NCBI GenBank assembly: GCA_000702025.1
Contig: JNKJ01000044.1
Coordinates: 1-35,115, forward strand
DNA from: Blautia schinkii DSM 10518
GTDB lineage: Bacteria; Bacillota; Clostridia; Lachnospirales; Lachnospiraceae
DNA length: 35,115 nucleotides
Direction: 5' to 3'
Made by a program: the position numbers and the translations under genes. The stretch's first letter is position 1. Every line of letters begins with the position of its first letter. The notes under the pieces are model-generated. The model worked only from the letters and a program-made list of their open reading frames with translations. It was not told where the DNA came from and made no database searches. Shown here one piece after another: positions 22,050 to 30,088 of this stretch.

Positions 22050-23042
22050 TCAGTCACTCTTAATGGCATCGTCAAACTTCACATCCGAAGGTGCAAAGTC
22101 AACCTTCCTTACGAAAGCCGCAGCCTCTGTCGCGCCGTAAATGCGTTCCATACCGCTGTCCTCCCATTCCACGGAAAGCGGTCCCTGATAATTAGCCGCA
22201 TTGAGCACACGGATAATATTCTCAAAATCCACATCCCCATGTCCCAGAGAACGGAAATTCCAGCCTCTTCGGAGATCGCCGAAATCAATATGGGAGCCTA
22301 ACAAACCGCTTCTTCCGTCAAGAGTCACAGCCGCATCCTTCATATGCACATGGTATACCCTGTCAATAAAGTCCTGAAGGAAAAGATGCGGTGTCACACC
22401 CTGCCAGAGAAGATGGCTCGGGTCAAAGTTCAGACCGAATTCCGGCCTGTCCGCAAATTTTTCCAAAAGGCGTTTTGTGGAATAATAGTCAAACGCAATC
22501 TCACCCGGATGCACTTCGAGTGCAAACCGGATGCCATTCTCCTTAAACACATCAAGAATCGGGCACCACAGATCATAAATCTGCTGGAATCCTGCTTCGA
22601 TCATTTCCTCAGTGGTCTGTGGGAATGAATATAAATACTTCCAGATTGGTGAGCCTGTAAATCCGGTCACAACCTTACAGCCCAACTTCTTTGCCGCAAC
22701 GGCAGTGGCTTTCATGGTTTCGATCGCCCATGCACGAATCTCGTCCTTCTTCCCTGCAAGAGCCGACGGCGCAAAATTATCCAGACGCGGATCGTCATAA
22801 TCACCTACGCACTGGCCGATAATATGCGCTGCCAAAGCCTCCATTTTCAGGCCGTATTTGTCCAGTGTATCCAAAATATATTTGCAGTAAACATCATCCT
22901 GAGCTGCCTTTACAGGGTCCAAATGCGCTCCCCAGCAAGCCAGCTCCACGCCGTCATAGCCCATTTCCTTTACGGTCTTACAAAGTGTTTCAAACTCCAT
23001 ATCTGCCCACTGGCAGGTCGTCAATGTTAATAATCGTCCCAT
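22050..23042 (-). CDS. Sugar phosphate isomerase/epimerase (xylose isomerase-like TIM barrel)
   Basis: 330 residues of the AP endonuclease 2 superfamily. Metal ligands and barrel motifs are visible: MGYDGVELACWGAHLD, FALEVHPGEIAFD, LNFDPSHLLWQG, HVHMKDAAV and LSVEWEDSGM. These give the Glu-Asp-His-Glu set of sugar isomerases and epimerases such as IolE and the tagatose epimerase group. It is the last gene of an operon with a Gfo/Idh/MocA oxidoreductase and a ribose-type ABC transporter, so it probably acts on the imported sugar or its keto derivative. The exact substrate is unknown. Confidence 0.88.
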   Translation of the reverse strand: MGRLLTLTTCQWADMEFETLCKTVKEMGYDGVELACWGAHLDPVKAAQDDVYCKYILDTLDKYGLKMEALAAHIIGQCVGDYDDPRLDNFAPSALAGKKDEIRAWAIETMKATAVAAKKLGCKVVTGFTGSPIWKYLYSFPQTTEEMIEAGFQQIYDLWCPILDVFKENGIRFALEVHPGEIAFDYYSTKRLLEKFADRPEFGLNFDPSHLLWQGVTPHLFLQDFIDRVYHVHMKDAAVTLDGRSGLLGSHIDFGDLRRGWNFRSLGHGDVDFENIIRVLNAANYQGPLSVEWEDSGMERIYGATEAAAFVRKVDFAPSDVKFDDAIKSD

Positions 23043-23109
23043 ATCTTACCTCCTTATGTTTATTAAAAACTACTGCTATTCAATTCCTTCCTATTTACTA
23101 TCCCGCATT

Positions 23110-23225
23110 ACACATCTGCATACCCTGCATCGCACATACATCCTCTGCTCCATACATACATGCTTTACTCCACACATACATACTCTGCTCCACACACATG
23201 CTCCGCTCCTCACACATGCTCCACC
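23110..23225. repeat. Degenerate 18-20 bp tandem repeat
   Basis: Around five imperfect units of the type CCACACATACATACTCTGCT follow one another between the isomerase and oxidoreductase genes. Units shorten from about 22 to 18 bases. No gene is present in 23043-23270 on either strand that I can support. Confidence 0.6.
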
Positions 23226-23270
23226 CCGCACTTGTATATAACGGAATATAGCCCATTCACATAACAAAAT

Positions 23271-24419
23271 TTAATACTCTTCCATGTCCTTCCAAACATT
23301 CCCCTCTTCGGAGCTTGCAAGACATGCCTCCACAAACGCAAGGCCCTCCACGCCGTCGAGCACGGTCGGATAATCAATCATATCCTCAGTAAAGGTTCCG
23401 TCTGCTTTTGCCGCAATACAGTCTGTGAAACTGCGGTAGAGATTTCCCATTGCCTCGAACCAGCCCTCCGGGTGGCCTGCTGGAAGTCTTGTATATTTAG
23501 CAGCCTCAGGATAAATACAATCATGGCCTCTGTGGACTTCTGTCACGGTTCCGTCCTCATTGGCAATCTGGATTTTTTCCGGCTCCTCCTGGAACCAAGT
23601 GATAGAGCCTTTTGTTCCATAAATACGTACCTTCAGACCATTATCGCAGCCAATGGTAATCTGGGAGGACCAGTAAAGCCCTGAAGCGCCATTGTCATAT
23701 TTCACCATCACCATGTCATTGTCGTCAAGCACACGGGTGGGAACCTTGATTTCCATATTTGCCAGCACCTTTTTAATCTTCAGGCCTGTCATCCGGGCAA
23801 CCGTGTTTTCAATATGGGTTCCGATATCGCCCAGGCAATTGCTTTTTCCGGAAAGCTTAGGATCGGTACGCCATTCGCCCTGCTTATTTCCTGTGATGTC
23901 GTCTCCTGCCAGCCAGCCCTGGATATATTCGCCGGCCACCATACGGATTTCTCCGATATCTCCTCTTTCGACCATCTGACGGATATGCTTGCAGGCAACA
24001 TGGCCGGAATAGCCATACGTCACCATGAACAGCAGACCCTTTTCCCGTGCAAGTGCCTCAAGCTCTCTTGCCTCCTCCAGGGTAGTGGTGAGAGGCTTAT
24101 CACATGACACATGGATTCCCGCCTCCAGAAATGCCTTACACGCGCCATAATGAGCATAGTTGGGCGTAACAATGCATACGAAGTCAATTCCGTCCTCTCG
24201 TGCTGCCTCTTTCTCAGCCATTTCCTCATAGGTGTGGTAAAGGCGGTCCTTGTCTATATGAAGCTCCTCACCCGTGGCACACGTATTCTCAAAAGAACGC
24301 GAAAAGCACCCTGCCACCAGCCTTGCAGAACGATCCAGGGAAATCGACCTTCTGTGTGCATCCCCGATAAACGCATTCTGACCTCCGCCTACCATACCAT
24401 ATGTCAATATTCTATCCAT
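23271..24419 (-). CDS. Gfo/Idh/MocA-family sugar oxidoreductase
   Basis: 382 residues. The NAD(P)-binding start YGMVGGGQNAFIGDAH has the expected Gly pattern. DFVCIVTPNYAHY is followed by HVSCDKPLTTTLEEA, where CDKP is the family's EKP motif with the catalytic Lys. The substrate part has CLGDIGTHIEN, with the conserved Asp-x3-His. It likely oxidises a sugar or inositol-type compound and hands it to the adjacent isomerase. It is separated from the permease gene by a tandem repeat. Confidence 0.92.
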   Translation of the reverse strand: MDRILTYGMVGGGQNAFIGDAHRRSISLDRSARLVAGCFSRSFENTCATGEELHIDKDRLYHTYEEMAEKEAAREDGIDFVCIVTPNYAHYGACKAFLEAGIHVSCDKPLTTTLEEARELEALAREKGLLFMVTYGYSGHVACKHIRQMVERGDIGEIRMVAGEYIQGWLAGDDITGNKQGEWRTDPKLSGKSNCLGDIGTHIENTVARMTGLKIKKVLANMEIKVPTRVLDDNDMVMVKYDNGASGLYWSSQITIGCDNGLKVRIYGTKGSITWFQEEPEKIQIANEDGTVTEVHRGHDCIYPEAAKYTRLPAGHPEGWFEAMGNLYRSFTDCIAAKADGTFTEDMIDYPTVLDGVEGLAFVEACLASSEEGNVWKDMEEY

Positions 24420-24474
24420 TCTATCCCTTCCTTTCTTAACTATTGTAAATATTCGAAACTTTTCATAGTTACCA

Positions 24475-24660
24475 TTCTCTCTGGATTCATATAACTAGTG
24501 CAATATTCTCTTGGTTCCCTATCTCTTTCAATTCATGTAACCAATCTAACGTTTTCTTAGACCCCTCTCTCTTTAATTCATGTAACTAATCTAACATTTT
24601 CTTAGCTCCCACTCTCTTTCCTCTTCGATAACTAATCTACACCTTCATAGTTACCAACTC
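24475..24660. repeat. 45-46 bp imperfect tandem repeat, four copies
   Basis: Copies begin near 24485, 24531, 24576 and about 24622. The middle two are closest, sharing ATTCATGTAA(C/T)TAATCTAAC-type cores and TTTTCTTAG. The outer two are more decayed. The array fills the gap between the permease stop and the oxidoreductase start. No ORF or terminator is evident. Confidence 0.7.
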
Positions 24661-24674
24661 ACACTAAGCCAATA

Positions 24675-25640
24675 TTAATTAGAACGTTTCCTGATCATCT
24701 GCATACCTACTGCCACCAGAAGAATCAGACCCTTCACCGTGTCGTTGAGAAGCGCATTCATACCAAGGGCAGTGATGATCTTGTCAATAAGGGTAAAGGA
24801 CATAGTACCGAAAACAATACCGAGAATATTGCCTTTCCCGCCGGACATACTGATGCCACCAATAACAACCGCCGCAATGGAATAAAGCTCAAAGTTCTTA
24901 CCCGAGGTAGCCGGATCAAAGGATGTGTCCTTCGCAATCTTAAGGAAGGACGCCAAACCAGTGAGCGCTCCGCAGATCACAAACACAAAAATCCTCGTCC
25001 ACACCACATTAACTCCCGCAAGCTTGGCGGCCTTTTCGTTACTTCCAAGTGCATAAATCCTTTTGCCGAATTTTGTGGAGGTGGTCATATAGATCATAAT
25101 TGCTGCCATAGCTGCAAACACGATGACAATATAGGCAATGGTAAGGAAGCTTCCGTTGCCGAAATTAAACAATGCCTGATAACTGGACTTGGTCGCGTCT
25201 ATCCTGTACCGCGTCTCTCCCATCTCATTCATCATATACTGGGAAATAGAGCGGAAGATCAGCATGGTAGCCAGGGTCACGATAAATGGCGGCATCTTGA
25301 TTTTTCCCACAAGAACACCGTTGATAAATCCGCACAGGGAGCCTAAGATAATTCCACACAGAGCGGTGAGTAAAATGCTTCCTGTCTTATTATAAAACAG
25401 AATCGTAATGCCTCCCACAAGCACAAAGGATGAGCCCACGGACAGATCAATATCTCCGGTCAGCACCACAAGTCCCATGCCCAGGGCGATCGTCCCCAGA
25501 ATGGCGCTGTGCAGAAAGATATTCGTCACGCTTGTCCAGGTTGTCTGAGAGCCGTTTACTGCCAGGAAAGCAATAAAGATTCCTAAAAATACAATGATAA
25601 AATTATAGTTATGCCAAAAGTTCTTTAACCGTTTAGCCAT
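24675..25640 (-). CDS. Ribose/xylose-type sugar ABC transporter permease
   Basis: 321 residues from ATG 25640, which has GGAGGAAGC upstream and overlaps the ATPase gene by 8 bases. RbsC/XylH features include VVLTGDIDLSVGSSFVLVGG, NGVLVGKIKMPPFIVTLATM, YALGSNEKAAKLAGVNV and AAVVIGGISMSGGKGN. About nine membrane segments. It forms the channel of the CUT2-type importer with the ATPase at 25633-27150 and the binding protein at 27243-28310. Confidence 0.94.
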   Translation of the reverse strand: MAKRLKNFWHNYNFIIVFLGIFIAFLAVNGSQTTWTSVTNIFLHSAILGTIALGMGLVVLTGDIDLSVGSSFVLVGGITILFYNKTGSILLTALCGIILGSLCGFINGVLVGKIKMPPFIVTLATMLIFRSISQYMMNEMGETRYRIDATKSSYQALFNFGNGSFLTIAYIVIVFAAMAAIMIYMTTSTKFGKRIYALGSNEKAAKLAGVNVVWTRIFVFVICGALTGLASFLKIAKDTSFDPATSGKNFELYSIAAVVIGGISMSGGKGNILGIVFGTMSFTLIDKIITALGMNALLNDTVKGLILLVAVGMQMIRKRSN

Positions 25641-27150
25641 GTGCTTCCTCCGTCCTGCCCTGCTTTTGATAAACTGCATTTGTGGCATACAGCATTACTG
25701 TCTCTTCGTTGATCTCCTGCCTTGTAAGCCTCGCTGCAATCTTACCGTGGTAAAATACAATACAGCGGTCGGCAATTTTCTGTATCTCAGGTATTTCCAG
25801 GGTGTTCACGATAATCGTTTTCCCTTCATGAGCCAGCTTGAGAATCAGCCTGTAAATCTCCGCCTTTGCTCCCACGTCAATACCTTGGGTTGGATTGTCA
25901 AAGAGAAGGATTTCCGCCTCTGTATTCAGCCACCTGGCCAGAATGATCTTCTGCTGGTTTCCGCCTGAGAGACTGGTGATAAAATCCTTATGCGTATTGG
26001 CCTTTATGTTCAGTAATTGTCTGTACTTTTCAAATTTTTCAATTTCTTTCTTTTTCTGTATATGAGGATTTTTACCTTCGATCGTATGCTGGGAAATATA
26101 CATATTCTCCAGGATTGTCATATCAGGAAGCACAGAATTTTCCTTTCTGTTGGACGCGACCATGGCAATCTTCCCTTTCATGGCCTGATGAATACTTCCT
26201 CCGTGCAGCTCCTGGCCGAAAATCCGGATACTGCCGGTTTTAATAGGAAGGACGCCGAAAATCGCCTGCATTACCTCAGAGGCACCTGCTCCCGCAAGTC
26301 CGGTAAATCCGATGATTTCCCCTTTCCGCATCTCGAAATCCACATCCTCAAAGGCATCTCCACTGATATTCTGGACCTGAAAAATCACATCGCCCAATTC
26401 TCTGGCCTCATACAGATCAGAGCTTACAAAGCTGTCTCCCACCATATACCTGGTGACTTCCTCCGCCGTAACCCCGGCGATTTCACCGCAGTGGATGAAA
26501 CGGCTGTTCCGCAGAACCGTATACCGGTCCGCAATCTGGAAAATCTCAGGCATTTTGTGGGAAATAAATACAAAGGAAGTCCCCTTCTCCTTCAGACGGC
26601 GGATGATGTCAAAAAGGTGGGCGATTTCCTCATTGTTCAGTGCTGTGGTCGGCTCATCCAGGATAATAAGCTTTGCGTTAGAATGAAGAGCCTTTGCGAT
26701 TTCCAGAAGCTGTTTTTTTCCGGTGTCAAGGCTTCCCGCCTGTTCCATCGGATTTAACTCTACCCCCATCTCCTCAAGAAGCGTTCCTGCTTCCTCGATC
26801 ATTTCTTTCTTCTTCAGCCTGCCTAACGCATTTGTTTTTTCTTTCCCGAGGAAAAGATTTTCATATACCTTCAGGTCATTAAAGATATTGAGTTCCTGGT
26901 GTACAAAGGCAATTCCCGCATGCTCCGCGTCAGAAATGGAGCCGTTCGTCAGCTCCCTGCCGTCAAAAACCACGCTTCCTCCGTCCTTGGTGTATACTCC
27001 TGCCAGAATATTCATCAGGGTTGATTTTCCGGCGCCGTTTTCTCCAAGCAACGCATGGACTTCGCCGGTTTTCACACAAAAGGAGACATCATCCAGCACC
27101 GTCACACCAAAAAAGGCTTTTTGTATATGTTCCATTTTTAATAATTCCAC
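25633..27150 (-). CDS. Ribose/xylose-type sugar ABC transporter ATPase (double domain)
   Basis: 505 residues with two ATPase halves, as in RbsA/MglA/XylG. The first half has GENGAGKSTLMNILAGV and IILDEPTTAL. The second starts GFTGLAGAGASEVMQAIFG (the normal degenerate P-loop) and has LSGGNQQKIILARWL and ILLFDNPTQGIDVG. The unusual DNPT in place of DEPT in the second Walker B is seen here directly. The gene is separated from the binding-protein gene by hairpins. Confidence 0.94.
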   Translation of the reverse strand: MELLKMEHIQKAFFGVTVLDDVSFCVKTGEVHALLGENGAGKSTLMNILAGVYTKDGGSVVFDGRELTNGSISDAEHAGIAFVHQELNIFNDLKVYENLFLGKEKTNALGRLKKKEMIEEAGTLLEEMGVELNPMEQAGSLDTGKKQLLEIAKALHSNAKLIILDEPTTALNNEEIAHLFDIIRRLKEKGTSFVFISHKMPEIFQIADRYTVLRNSRFIHCGEIAGVTAEEVTRYMVGDSFVSSDLYEARELGDVIFQVQNISGDAFEDVDFEMRKGEIIGFTGLAGAGASEVMQAIFGVLPIKTGSIRIFGQELHGGSIHQAMKGKIAMVASNRKENSVLPDMTILENMYISQHTIEGKNPHIQKKKEIEKFEKYRQLLNIKANTHKDFITSLSGGNQQKIILARWLNTEAEILLFDNPTQGIDVGAKAEIYRLILKLAHEGKTIIVNTLEIPEIQKIADRCIVFYHGKIAARLTRQEINEETVMLYATNAVYQKQGRTEEAHG

Positions 27151-27177
27151 CGTGATTCTCCTTTACTTATTTCCTCC

Positions 27178-27240
27178 AAAAGAGAGAAGGCGGCCCTGCC
27201 GCCCTTTCTCTCTTTGCTTCTATATCCGGTTTGAACCGGA
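27178..27240 (-). terminator. Two hairpins between binding protein and ATPase genes
   Basis: A long G-C stem at 27178-27215 (GGCGGC core extended by AAAGAGAGAA) and a smaller one at 27226-27240 (CCGGTT with AACCGG). Both lie between the binding-protein stop and the ATPase ribosome site. They would lower downstream expression and protect the upstream message, so that more binding protein is made. Confidence 0.65.
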
Positions 27241-27242
27241 AA

Positions 27243-28310
27243 TTATTCTTTTTCCTCATAGGTTCCGAATGCCTGATATTCGCCTACGTTTTCAGAATCA
27301 ACAACGTGTACCGGAATTACATAATTCTGTTCGATATCTGTGTCGCCGTTTGTATGTTTTACCATAACCTCAATTGCTTCTTTGATCATAGCCGGGTCAT
27401 AGGTAACGGAGAATAAATCATAGGAATCCGGAAGTGTAATGGTCTGATGTTTGTCTTTCAGAACCGCATAAATTTCTGCAAGTCCGGAGGAAGCGCTCAA
27501 AGCCTTGAAGTTTTTCAGGAATTCTTCTTTTTTGCTCTCGTCAAGAGCCGCGCCGTTTAAGGATTCCATAATGCCCATAGCGATTTCATCGTCATGAGTG
27601 AAAATCCAGTTGTTCTTTGCAGGGTCGCACTGAGTGGAACCAAACCAGGATTCAAATAATTCTTTTCCTGTGTCACGGCTCCAGCCGGTAGCTGCGGATT
27701 TCACAACAACTGCGTCGATTTCTTCGTCTGACCAGCCCTGCTCCTGAAGATAGGTACGGAAGCCCTTGGAACGAAGCTCAGGTACGGAAGAATTGTCACC
27801 GATCATTTCGTATACATAATCATCTTTTGTAAGGCCGTCCTCGATGAATCTCTTTGCTGTCTCATAGCCGATTCCTTCGTTGTCGCCCTTAACGTTTGCA
27901 ATAACCTTAGCGTCGATCACATCACTGTTGATAACACGGTCAAACTGTACGAAAGGTACGTCTGCAGCCGCGATTTTCTCCAGAGTGGACTGAAGGCCGT
28001 TATCATATGGAAGAATAACAATACCTGCCAGATTGCCTGTGTTGGACAGCAGATCGTCTACCTGCTGAATCTGGTTCTCCACATCTGTAGCCGCGTATAC
28101 CTTCGCAGAGAAGGTTCCGTCTGCATTGATCTCATCTACTTTTTCCTGTGCGTAGGTGAGAACTGCGCCTGTCCAGCCATGGTCAGCGCTTGGAACCATA
28201 ACAGCGATTTCTTTTGCATCGTCTGCATACACGGTGATTCCCGTTCCCAGTAATGTGGATGCAAGCATGGAAGCTGCCAATAATGTGGTGGTCAATTTCT
28301 TAAATTTCAT
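27243..28310 (-). CDS. Sugar ABC transporter substrate-binding protein (RbsB/XylF type)
   Basis: 355 residues with a signal peptide ending near TVYADDAK, without lipobox Cys. The fold is type I periplasmic binding protein: IAVMVPSADHGWTGAVLTYA, VILPYDNGLQSTLEK, PFVQFDRVI, and NWIFTHDDEIAMGIME. It shares many motifs with the lipoprotein at 33526-34551, for example VFTHDDE and a GW-R-T-ELF block, so the two probably bind the same or a similar sugar. It is the first gene of the transporter operon. Confidence 0.92.
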   Translation of the reverse strand: MKFKKLTTTLLAASMLASTLLGTGITVYADDAKEIAVMVPSADHGWTGAVLTYAQEKVDEINADGTFSAKVYAATDVENQIQQVDDLLSNTGNLAGIVILPYDNGLQSTLEKIAAADVPFVQFDRVINSDVIDAKVIANVKGDNEGIGYETAKRFIEDGLTKDDYVYEMIGDNSSVPELRSKGFRTYLQEQGWSDEEIDAVVVKSAATGWSRDTGKELFESWFGSTQCDPAKNNWIFTHDDEIAMGIMESLNGAALDESKKEEFLKNFKALSASSGLAEIYAVLKDKHQTITLPDSYDLFSVTYDPAMIKEAIEVMVKHTNGDTDIEQNYVIPVHVVDSENVGEYQAFGTYEEKE

Positions 28311-28467
28311 ATGTACTCCTCCTTTTTCGTGCCGCTTAGCGCACGTTTCTTTATATTCTTACTATATCACCTTCCTTTCTGAAATTGAGGTGCATCTTCA
28401 TGATTATGGTGCCGTATCATGACAGATGTTTCACGGAAACATGGTATCTTATTTTTACATTCGTATC
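28311..28467. promoter_or_regulatory. Regulatory gap before the sugar transporter operon
   Basis: On the minus strand there is a perfect inverted repeat ATGTTTC-CGT-GAAACAT at about 28428-28444 and a small CGTGC/GCACG hairpin just before the GGAGGAG ribosome site. The first could be an operator for the YesN regulator or a carbon regulator. I find no clear -35/-10 pair and no typical cre site. Confidence 0.35.
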
Positions 28468-30000
28468 TTATGATGCAGAAGCAGCATGTTTCACTTTCTG
28501 GAACTCGTCAATCTGCTTCTGGACCTCCTCTATAATCTTCTCGGAGCCTGCTTTTTTCATTTCCCGGATGAACTCATCATACAGGGCCTCCCAATCCTGG
28601 CTGGTCCCCTGGCACAGCTCCTCCTTATACTTTTCCACCACAAGGTCTGTTTTCGCCATTTCCAGAGCGATCATACGTGTGTCCAGATTAAAGCCCTGAA
28701 GAGGCGAGCGGATGGCCTGGGCATTGTATTCCTCAATCTGCCGGAATTCCCCTTCCACAGTCTCGAAGTTGCGGAACACATTCCCAATCACATTCTGCGA
28801 TACCTGATAAAGATAGGATTTATCATTGTCAGACATTCTTGCGATCACATTTCCCTCCACAATAATGTAGTGCTGCTTCTCCACGCCGTTTGCCAGAAGC
28901 CTGTATAACTCCTTCCCCTGATCAGAGTTCAGAAGGTTCACAAGCTCCATAGCCTGCTGGGGATAGAGGGCGCTTTTGGGGATTACGAGAGAATTCCTGC
29001 ACCCGTCATAAGGGATATAACGGTAGCCGTCCAGCTCTCCGCGCACAGCGTCATATTCTGTCTTTACCATATCTGTGACGGTTCCCTTTTCCCCGTATTC
29101 GTCCAGGAAAAGGATGCTGCCCTTAAGCCTGCCGTCCTCACTTGCAGGGTCAAGAAGATTTTTGACATCCTCTCTGATATAGCCCTTCTGGTACCATCTC
29201 GCCATCGTCTCAAAGCAGGCGCGGTAGGACTCAAGCTCATACTTGTTATATACCCTGAGCTTCTTCTCAAAAACAGGAATCACAAAGGGCGAATCCGAGC
29301 CATAAATGCCCTCATACCCTTTATCTGCCAGCCTGCACATGCTTATGTAGGAAACGCCTGTACCAATGGCATTGTTATCCTTTGCCTTCTGGAGAAAGTC
29401 CTCAAACACCCGGAAGCATTCCTCCGTAGTATAGCGGTTTTCTTGATTCACCCGCACCATCTCATCCAGATCACCGAAACGGTTCATCAGCATTTCGTTT
29501 GCCACCAACACATAATTGCGGCAATAAAGCGGTCCAAGCACAGGCATTCCGTAAATATTTCCCTCCCTGCGCTGAAGCTCCCAAAGCTCCTTTGACACAT
29601 CCTTCTGCAAATCCCCGCCAGCTGTTTCCAAAAGATAATCAAGCGCCATAAGAGAACCCTTTTTTACCTCCTCTGTATAATTGAGCACTTCATTGCCGAA
29701 CCAGGCCAGGTCAAGGCGCTCGTTCGTGGCCATCTTCATGTCCCACTTTTCTTTATAGTCGTCCTTGCTCACCAGCTCAAACTCCACCTGTACTCCAGGC
29801 AGATACTCCCGAAGCGCCTCGTTAAATCTGCTGAACACCACGTCAGACTCCTTATATTTCTCGCCGTAAATCATCCACTTTAAGGTCACGCTCTCATCTC
29901 CGGCGTCCGATTTCGGAGCCGGCGTGCCGGATGACGGAAACATATAAATCCCCAATCCAACCAGCACGCACAGCATGACCGCAATTACCCACTTCTTCAT
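28468..30000 (-). CDS. Membrane-anchored extracellular solute-binding protein (DUF3502 type)
   Basis: 510 residues from ATG 30000 after GGGGGAAAT. One N-terminal helix (residues 4-21) has no lipobox, so it is likely an uncleaved anchor. The body is like family 1 binding proteins: SVTLKWMIYGEKYKESD, then LDLAWFGNEVLNYTEEVKKG and IYGMPVLGPLY. The C-terminus, SPLQGFNLDTRMIALEMAKT and KKAGSEKIIEEVQKQIDEF, matches DUF3502 of LplA-like proteins. It lies between the kinase and the transporter operon, and no matching permeases are present. It may be an extra sugar sensor for the kinase rather than a transport protein (inference). Confidence 0.82.
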   Translation of the reverse strand: MKKWVIAVMLCVLVGLGIYMFPSSGTPAPKSDAGDESVTLKWMIYGEKYKESDVVFSRFNEALREYLPGVQVEFELVSKDDYKEKWDMKMATNERLDLAWFGNEVLNYTEEVKKGSLMALDYLLETAGGDLQKDVSKELWELQRREGNIYGMPVLGPLYCRNYVLVANEMLMNRFGDLDEMVRVNQENRYTTEECFRVFEDFLQKAKDNNAIGTGVSYISMCRLADKGYEGIYGSDSPFVIPVFEKKLRVYNKYELESYRACFETMARWYQKGYIREDVKNLLDPASEDGRLKGSILFLDEYGEKGTVTDMVKTEYDAVRGELDGYRYIPYDGCRNSLVIPKSALYPQQAMELVNLLNSDQGKELYRLLANGVEKQHYIIVEGNVIARMSDNDKSYLYQVSQNVIGNVFRNFETVEGEFRQIEEYNAQAIRSPLQGFNLDTRMIALEMAKTDLVVEKYKEELCQGTSQDWEALYDEFIREMKKAGSEKIIEEVQKQIDEFQKVKHAASAS

Positions 30001-30088
30001 ATTTCCCCCAACTTCTGATTTTTGCCGCAATCTCAGCAACCCGCTATTCCAGTCATACTTCCTGCCGCAGTCCCATCAACCCGCTATT

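Noticed and set aside
23110..24660. CRISPR array in the repeat regions of the sugar operon
   Set aside because: Units are contiguous, imperfect and lack unique spacers, and no cas genes are present.
28428..28444. cre (CcpA) site before the sugar transporter operon
   Set aside because: The inverted repeat lacks the central CG pattern and spacing of the cre consensus.
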